Shown here: piece by piece, positions 6,888-10,712 of the stretch | Layout of the letters: every line of letters starts with the position of its first letter | Position numbering within the stretch: position 1 is the first letter of the stretch | Origin: Chloroflexota bacterium | GTDB lineage: Bacteria > Chloroflexota > Limnocylindria > Limnocylindrales > CSP1-4 | NCBI GenBank assembly: GCA_013813905.1 | Contig: JACCQX010000133.1 | Location: 1 to 10,712, forward strand | Reading direction: 5' to 3' | DNA length: 10,712 nt | Notes under the pieces: model-generated | Told to the model about the DNA's origin: nothing | What the model saw: only the letters and a program-made list of their open reading frames with translations | Databases searched by the model: none | Program-made: the position numbers and the translations under genes

Positions 6888-8101
6888 TCGGATGCCGCGC
6901 CGTCGGTCGCACGCGGTCGGACGGAGCGCGCACGTCTCCGCCGGACGGCCGCCCGCAGGTCGCTCATCGTGTCGGCCCCGAAGCTCGTGAGCAACGCGTC
7001 GGCCAGCACGAGCGCGACCATGGCCTCACCCACGATGGCCGCACGCGGCAGGATGGCCACGTCGCTGCGCTCGATGTGTGCCCGGCCGCGCTGCCCGGTG
7101 TGAAGGTCCACCGCGTCCAGCGGCTTGCGCAGCGTCGCCACCGGCTTCACGGCCGCCCTCACCACGACCGGTTCGCCGTTGGTCATGCCACCCTCCACGC
7201 CGCCAGCTCGATTGGTGCGACGCTCCCATCGGCTAGACCGGCCGCTATCGACTTCGTCGTGGACCTGGCTGCCTCGCTTTGACACGACGCCGAAGCCGAG
7301 TCCGATCTCGACGCCCTTCACGGCCTGGATGCCCATCACTGCGCCGGCCAGCGCCGAGTCGACCCGCGTGTCCCACTCCGCCGACGAGCCCAGCCCGATG
7401 GGCAGTCCCTCCACGACGACCACGAAGCTGCCCCCGATGGAGTCGCCGGCCGCCGAGACGGCGTCGATCTCCGCCTGCATGGCTGTCTCCGCGTCCGGGT
7501 CGGGGCAGCGTAGAGGGGTCGGGCGGGCCAGATCCTGTCGCCACCAGTCGGGGGCGACTTCGGTGAGCGGGTCTTCTGCGTCGGGGAAGGCGCGGATGGT
7601 CCCCAACTGATCGACGAAGCTCCAGATCCGCACGCCGGCATTCGCGAGGAGTTGACGGCATACGGCGCCGGCGCACACGCGCGGGGTCGTGGAGCGGGCG
7701 GAAGCCCGCTCCAGCACGTCGCGGATGTCACCGGTGTCGTACTTGATGGCGCCGGCCAGATCGGCATGGCCGGGGCGCGCCAGCGTGACCGGTTTGGGAC
7801 GTCGGGCGCCGTCGGCGGCCTCCACGGACATGCGGTCGCGCCAGTTCTGCCAGTCGCGGTTGAGGATGCTGAAGGCCAGCGGTGAGCCGAGCGTCCGGCC
7901 GAAGCGTAGCCCGGCGGTCCACTCCACCCGGTCGCGCTCGATGAGCATGCGCCGCCCGCTCCCGTAGCCGTGCTGGCGGCGCGCCAGGTCGCGGTCGACG
8001 CCGCGCGTGGAGATCCGCAGCCCGGCCGGGAGACCCTCCAGGATCCCGGTCATGCCGGGGCCGTGCGACTCGCCAGCCGTCAGCAGCCGCAGACGCCTCA
8101 T
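6884..8101 (-). CDS. aroC: Chorismate synthase
   Basis: This 405-residue FMN-dependent enzyme converts EPSP to chorismate (step 7). Motifs run in family order: TAGESHGPGMTG (8-19) with His13, RRQHGYGSGRRM (41-52), GRTLGSPLAF (68-77), RPGHADLAGAIKYDTGD (109-125) with His112, LERASARSTTPRV (130-142), NRAGGVEGGMTNGEP (297-311) and ERSDVAILPRAAIVGEAM (344-361) with Asp347. The N-terminus begins exactly where family members begin. The last 25 residues are an Arg-rich tail with little conservation. The motif usually written SARET reads SARST, because Ser137 replaces Glu. That codon lies in a perfect palindrome (7690-7713). The ATG overlaps the aroA stop as ATGA, and no Shine-Dalgarno is visible. 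Function is not in doubt, though the effect of Ser137 is unknown. Confidence 0.95.
   Translation of the reverse strand: MRRLRLLTAGESHGPGMTGILEGLPAGLRISTRGVDRDLARRQHGYGSGRRMLIERDRVEWTAGLRFGRTLGSPLAFSILNRDWQNWRDRMSVEAADGARRPKPVTLARPGHADLAGAIKYDTGDIRDVLERASARSTTPRVCAGAVCRQLLANAGVRIWSFVDQLGTIRAFPDAEDPLTEVAPDWWRQDLARPTPLRCPDPDAETAMQAEIDAVSAAGDSIGGSFVVVVEGLPIGLGSSAEWDTRVDSALAGAVMGIQAVKGVEIGLGFGVVSKRGSQVHDEVDSGRSSRWERRTNRAGGVEGGMTNGEPVVVRAAVKPVATLRKPLDAVDLHTGQRGRAHIERSDVAILPRAAIVGEAMVALVLADALLTSFGADTMSDLRAAVRRRRARSVRPRATDGAASE
7690..7713. repeat. Perfect 10-bp hairpin palindrome inside aroC
   Basis: TGGAGCGGGC (7690-7699) and GCCCGCTCCA (7704-7713) are exact reverse complements around a 4-base loop, GGAA on the plus strand and TTCC in the coding strand. 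The hairpin encodes AroC residues 130-137 within the conserved ERASAR(E/S) motif. The Ser137 codon (7691-7693) forms part of the arm. As an RNA hairpin it would be very stable. It has no T-run and lies mid-gene, so a terminator role is unlikely. Confidence 0.75.
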
Positions 8102-9531
8102 CGGGCGGCGCCGGCCATCGTCTGGTCGGACACCGCCTCGAGGTCCTCCCAGAAGCCTGGGTACGAGACATCGATGCAGGCTGGGTCATCGACCAGCGCC
8201 TCGCCGGTGAGCCCGCTCAGGGCGGCGATCGCGAAGGCGATGCCTATGCGGTGGTCGCCTCCCGTCCCCACCGGCAGCGGGACGAGCCGGGCACGGCGGC
8301 CGCCGGTCACGCGCCAGCCGTCGGGGAGCTCCTCGGCGTTCACGCCCATCGCCACGAGATGCCGCACCACCTGGGCGATGCGGTCGGACTCCTTGACGCG
8401 CAGTTCCCCCGCATCGCGCAGCTCGCTCACGCCGTTCGCGGCGGCCATGGCCACGGCGATGAGCGGCAGCTCATCGATGAGTGGCGCCACGCGATCGCCG
8501 CCCAGGCTGATCGGACGCAGGGTCGTGGCGGTCCTGACGACGAGGTCGCCCACCGGCTCGGGTGATGACCCGCCGGGGAGCGCCTCCTGCGCTTCGACCT
8601 TGATGTCCGTGCCCATCTCGCGCAACACATCGACGATCGCGAGCCGGCTGGGGTTGAGCGACACATCCAGGAGCCGCAGCTCGGCGTCGGGATGGAGCGC
8701 GGCGGCGACCAGCCACGCGGCAGCGGACGAGATATCTCCCGGCACGGTCAGCGACCGGGCCTGCATGCGGGCCGGTCCCTTGATGCTCGTGCGCCTGCCC
8801 TCCCGGCGGACATCGGCACCCAGCCAGGCCAGCAGGCGCTCGGTGTGGTCGCGCGTCTCTGCCGGCGTGTCGATGGTCGTCGTCCCCTCCGCAGCAAGTG
8901 CCGCGAGGCTGATCGCGCTCACCACCTGAGCGCTGGCGACGGGCAGTGCATGGTGCATCGAGCGCAACGGTCGGTGGCCGCCGACTCGGACTGGTGCATG
9001 TCCGTCCGTCGTGGCCACGTCGGCGCCCATGGCTCGCAGGGGACCGGCGACGCGCTCCATGGGCCGGGACGATAGCGAGGTGTCCCCGTAGAGTTCCGCC
9101 GCCCTGGGGCCTGAAGCCTCGACTGCCTCGCCAGCCGGGCCGGCCGCCGTTGTACCGGCGCGACCGGCCAATGCGCCGCAGAGCAGTCGCATCGTGGTCC
9201 CGGAGTTGCCGCAGTCCATCCGCTCGCCGCCTCCGCCCGCCAGTCGCGCTGCATCGGTCGTCCCACCGCCCCGGACGGTGACCGTGACGGACCCATCCGT
9301 CTTCTCCATCCCGGCCACTACGCCGAGGTCGCTCAGCACCTGGACGGTGCTCAGCACATCCGCCCCCGGGCGTCGCAGCGTGATCTGCGCCGACCCCGTG
9401 GCCATGGCGTTGAAGAGCAGCGCCCGGTGCGCGATCGACTTGTCCGACGGCAACCGGATCTCTCCCCGCAGGCGACCGGCCGGCGCGACGCGCCGAGGAA
9501 CCGGCCCCGGTCCCACCTTCCCCGATCTCAC
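8098..9531 (-). CDS. aroA: EPSP synthase (3-phosphoshikimate 1-carboxyvinyltransferase)
   Basis: This 477-residue enzyme transfers the enolpyruvyl group of PEP to shikimate-3-phosphate (step 6). Motifs in order: [13 protein letters not shown] (27-39) with Lys31, [14 protein letters not shown] (106-119), SSRPMERV (154-161), [13 protein letters not shown] (198-210), TRDHTE (226-231), DELPLIAVA (353-361), LRVKESDRI (377-385), [10 protein letters not shown] (425-434) and [12 protein letters not shown] (453-464). The glyphosate/PEP-site Gly is kept (Gly111 of NSGTTMR). The RDHTE and NSGTT forms resemble Gram-positive-type enzymes. However, the usual PGDK reads PSDK, and the Lys of SAQVK is Val. 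The GTG start overlaps the preceding stop as GTGA and lies about 22 residues before the first conserved block, as expected. No Shine-Dalgarno is obvious, so coupling is likely. Length is slightly above the usual 430-445, partly from insertions near 125-145 and 315-328. Confidence 0.95.
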   Translation of the reverse strand: MRSGKVGPGPVPRRVAPAGRLRGEIRLPSDKSIAHRALLFNAMATGSAQITLRRPGADVLSTVQVLSDLGVVAGMEKTDGSVTVTVRGGGTTDAARLAGGGGERMDCGNSGTTMRLLCGALAGRAGTTAAGPAGEAVEASGPRAAELYGDTSLSSRPMERVAGPLRAMGADVATTDGHAPVRVGGHRPLRSMHHALPVASAQVVSAISLAALAAEGTTTIDTPAETRDHTERLLAWLGADVRREGRRTSIKGPARMQARSLTVPGDISSAAAWLVAAALHPDAELRLLDVSLNPSRLAIVDVLREMGTDIKVEAQEALPGGSSPEPVGDLVVRTATTLRPISLGGDRVAPLIDELPLIAVAMAAANGVSELRDAGELRVKESDRIAQVVRHLVAMGVNAEELPDGWRVTGGRRARLVPLPVGTGGDHRIGIAFAIAALSGLTGEALVDDPACIDVSYPGFWEDLEAVSDQTMAGAAR

Positions 9532-10712
9532 GCGGCCGATCCCGGCCCTGCCGCGGCCGACGCCGACGCCTCGGCCGCTGCGGACTCCTCAGCCACGGCC
9601 GACGAACGCCGCTGCGCCGAGCGGGACGCCCGCAGGATCGACCCGAAGACCATCTCCCGGTCCTGGGCGCTGAGCACGCTGCCCTCTGACGCTGCGGCGC
9701 GCTCCAGGAGTGACCGTTCCCGCGCGACATCGTGTCCGTGGTCGCCGCTGGAACGCGTCTGCTGCACGGCCACGGCGAGATGCGCCCGCTCTTCCAGCAG
9801 TGCCGCCAGACGCGCATCCACATCATCGATACGGTCGCGCAGCCGCTCCAGCTCCACCGGCGCCGCAACGCTCGGCGGCGCGACCGCCGCCACCGGCTCG
9901 CGCAGGTACTCCAAACGTCGAAGGTCGTCCATCAAGTCGCCGAACTCCGGGAAGGAGAGCGATTGGTCGGCATCGGAACGTGCGCGAGGAGGGTCGGGAT
10001 GGACCTCGATGATCAGCCCGTCAGCGCCCACCGCGGCGGCGGCCAGGGCCATCGGTCGGACGAGGGAGCGATGTCCGGTGCCATGGGACGGATCGACGAC
10101 GATGGGCAGGTGGGTCAGCTCGCGCAGGACGGGCACGGCGGTCAGGTCGAGCGTGTTGCGGGTGGACGGCTCGAAGGTCCGGATACCCCGCTCGCACAGG
10201 ATCACGTTGGGGTTGCCCGAGGAGAGGATGTACTCGGCGGCCATCAGCCACTCCTCGATCGTCGCGCCGAAGCCGCGTTTCAGCAGCACCGGCCGGCGGC
10301 TCTGGCCCACCGCCCGCAGCAGAACGAAGTTGTGCATGTTGCGGCTGCCCACCTGGAGCAGGTCGACGTGGCGGTCGAAGACCTCCACCTGGCTGGGGTC
10401 GGTCACCTCCGACACGACCGGCAGACCCGTCCCGGCACCCGCCTCGGCGAGCAGCTCGAGGCCCGCGATGCCCAGCCCCTGGAACTGGTACGGCGAGGTG
10501 CGCGGCTTGAAGGCGCCGCCACGCAGGACGCTGGCGCCCTCGCGCCGGACCCAACGCGCCGTAGCCGAGACCTGCTCGCGCGACTCCACCGAGCAGGGAC
10601 CGGCCATCACGCGCAGCGGGCTGCCGGCACCGATCTCGACCGACCCCACCCGCACCCGCGTCCGGTCGGGATGGTGCTCGCGGGAGGCGAGCTTGTAGGG
10701 CTTGGAGACGCG
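9528..10712 (-). CDS. aroF: DAHP synthase (type I-beta) with C-terminal chorismate mutase, 5' end outside window
   Basis: This protein combines step 1 of the pathway (erythrose-4-phosphate plus PEP to DAHP) with chorismate mutase. It is open at the window edge, with 394 residues visible, counted here from the edge. Residues 1-12 ([12 protein letters not shown]) match the end of the N-terminal ferredoxin-like regulatory domain of Thermotoga-type enzymes, so the GTG at 10655 is not the start. The barrel (about 20-270) shows GPCSVE with metal ligand Cys40, [17 protein letters not shown] (63-79), LLKRGF (143-148), DPSHGTG with His210, IIEVHP with Glu236 and RARSD with Asp247. Residues about 286-370 form an AroQ-class chorismate mutase. 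Compared with E. coli, Arg11, Arg28, Asp48, Arg51, Glu52, Ser84 and Gln88 are matched by Arg292, Arg309, Asp328, Arg331, Glu332, Ser363 and Gln367, but Lys39 is Arg320. The tail from 371 is Ala/Ser-rich and disordered-looking. The stop overlaps the aroA start. Confidence 0.93.
   Translation of the reverse strand, partial: RVSKPYKLASREHHPDRTRVRVGSVEIGAGSPLRVMAGPCSVESREQVSATARWVRREGASVLRGGAFKPRTSPYQFQGLGIAGLELLAEAGAGTGLPVVSEVTDPSQVEVFDRHVDLLQVGSRNMHNFVLLRAVGQSRRPVLLKRGFGATIEEWLMAAEYILSSGNPNVILCERGIRTFEPSTRNTLDLTAVPVLRELTHLPIVVDPSHGTGHRSLVRPMALAAAAVGADGLIIEVHPDPPRARSDADQSLSFPEFGDLMDDLRRLEYLREPVAAVAPPSVAAPVELERLRDRIDDVDARLAALLEERAHLAVAVQQTRSSGDHGHDVARERSLLERAAASEGSVLSAQDREMVFGSILRASRSAQRRSSAVAEESAAAEASASAAAGPGSAA

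Noticed and set aside
10653..10655. GTG as the start codon of the DAHP synthase
   Set aside because: The frame continues upstream to the window edge with the conserved KPYKLASRE segment, so this is an internal Val codon.
9427..10698. Plus-strand open frame of 423 codons opposite the DAHP synthase
   Set aside because: It is Ser/Arg-rich shadow coding. The opposite strand encodes a complete catalytic barrel with metal ligands.

Overview
The window is a dense, high-GC bacterial chromosome segment holding a near-complete aromatic amino acid operon. Ten genes run on the minus strand, reading from the right edge to position 515. One small gene on the plus strand (134-511) meets them tail to tail. 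No phage, insertion sequence, CRISPR array, tRNA or rRNA is visible. GTG is used as a start about as often as ATG. The AroK-AroB fusion, the type I-beta DAHP synthase and the gene order aroF-aroA-aroC-aroE-aroKB-aroQ-trpE-trpG recall Thermotoga- and Chloroflexota-like clusters. A high-GC Chloroflexota-type organism is a reasonable but weak guess.

Layout in transcription order (right to left): a 5'-truncated DAHP synthase with a C-terminal chorismate mutase domain (9528-10712, entering from outside the window); aroA, EPSP synthase (8098-9531); aroC, chorismate synthase (6884-8101); aroE, shikimate dehydrogenase (6060-6887); aroKB, a shikimate kinase/3-dehydroquinate synthase fusion (4388-6067); aroQ, type II dehydroquinase (3945-4391); trpE (2527-3948); trpG (1931-2530). 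After a 39-base gap come a TlpA-like thioredoxin lipoprotein (1193-1891) and a CcdA-like membrane thiol transporter (515-1189). The plus-strand gene encodes a tandem ACT-domain protein.

Together these genes supply all seven shikimate pathway steps, from erythrose-4-phosphate plus PEP to chorismate. They also supply the first enzyme of each of two chorismate branches: chorismate mutase (to Phe/Tyr) and anthranilate synthase (to Trp). Six of the seven junctions from the DAHP synthase to trpG are 4-base GTGA or ATGA overlaps and the seventh is an 8-base overlap, so translation is probably coupled. The redox pair tlpA-ccdA looks like a separate functional unit that may be read from the same transcript.

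Most of the window is ordinary core metabolism. The points most worth a second look are: the likely three-domain DAHP synthase (ferredoxin-like regulatory domain, barrel, chorismate mutase); a perfect 10-bp-stem palindrome inside aroC that coincides exactly with an unusual Glu-to-Ser change in a conserved motif; and tlpA and ccdA lying in the same frame, separated by a single stop codon.
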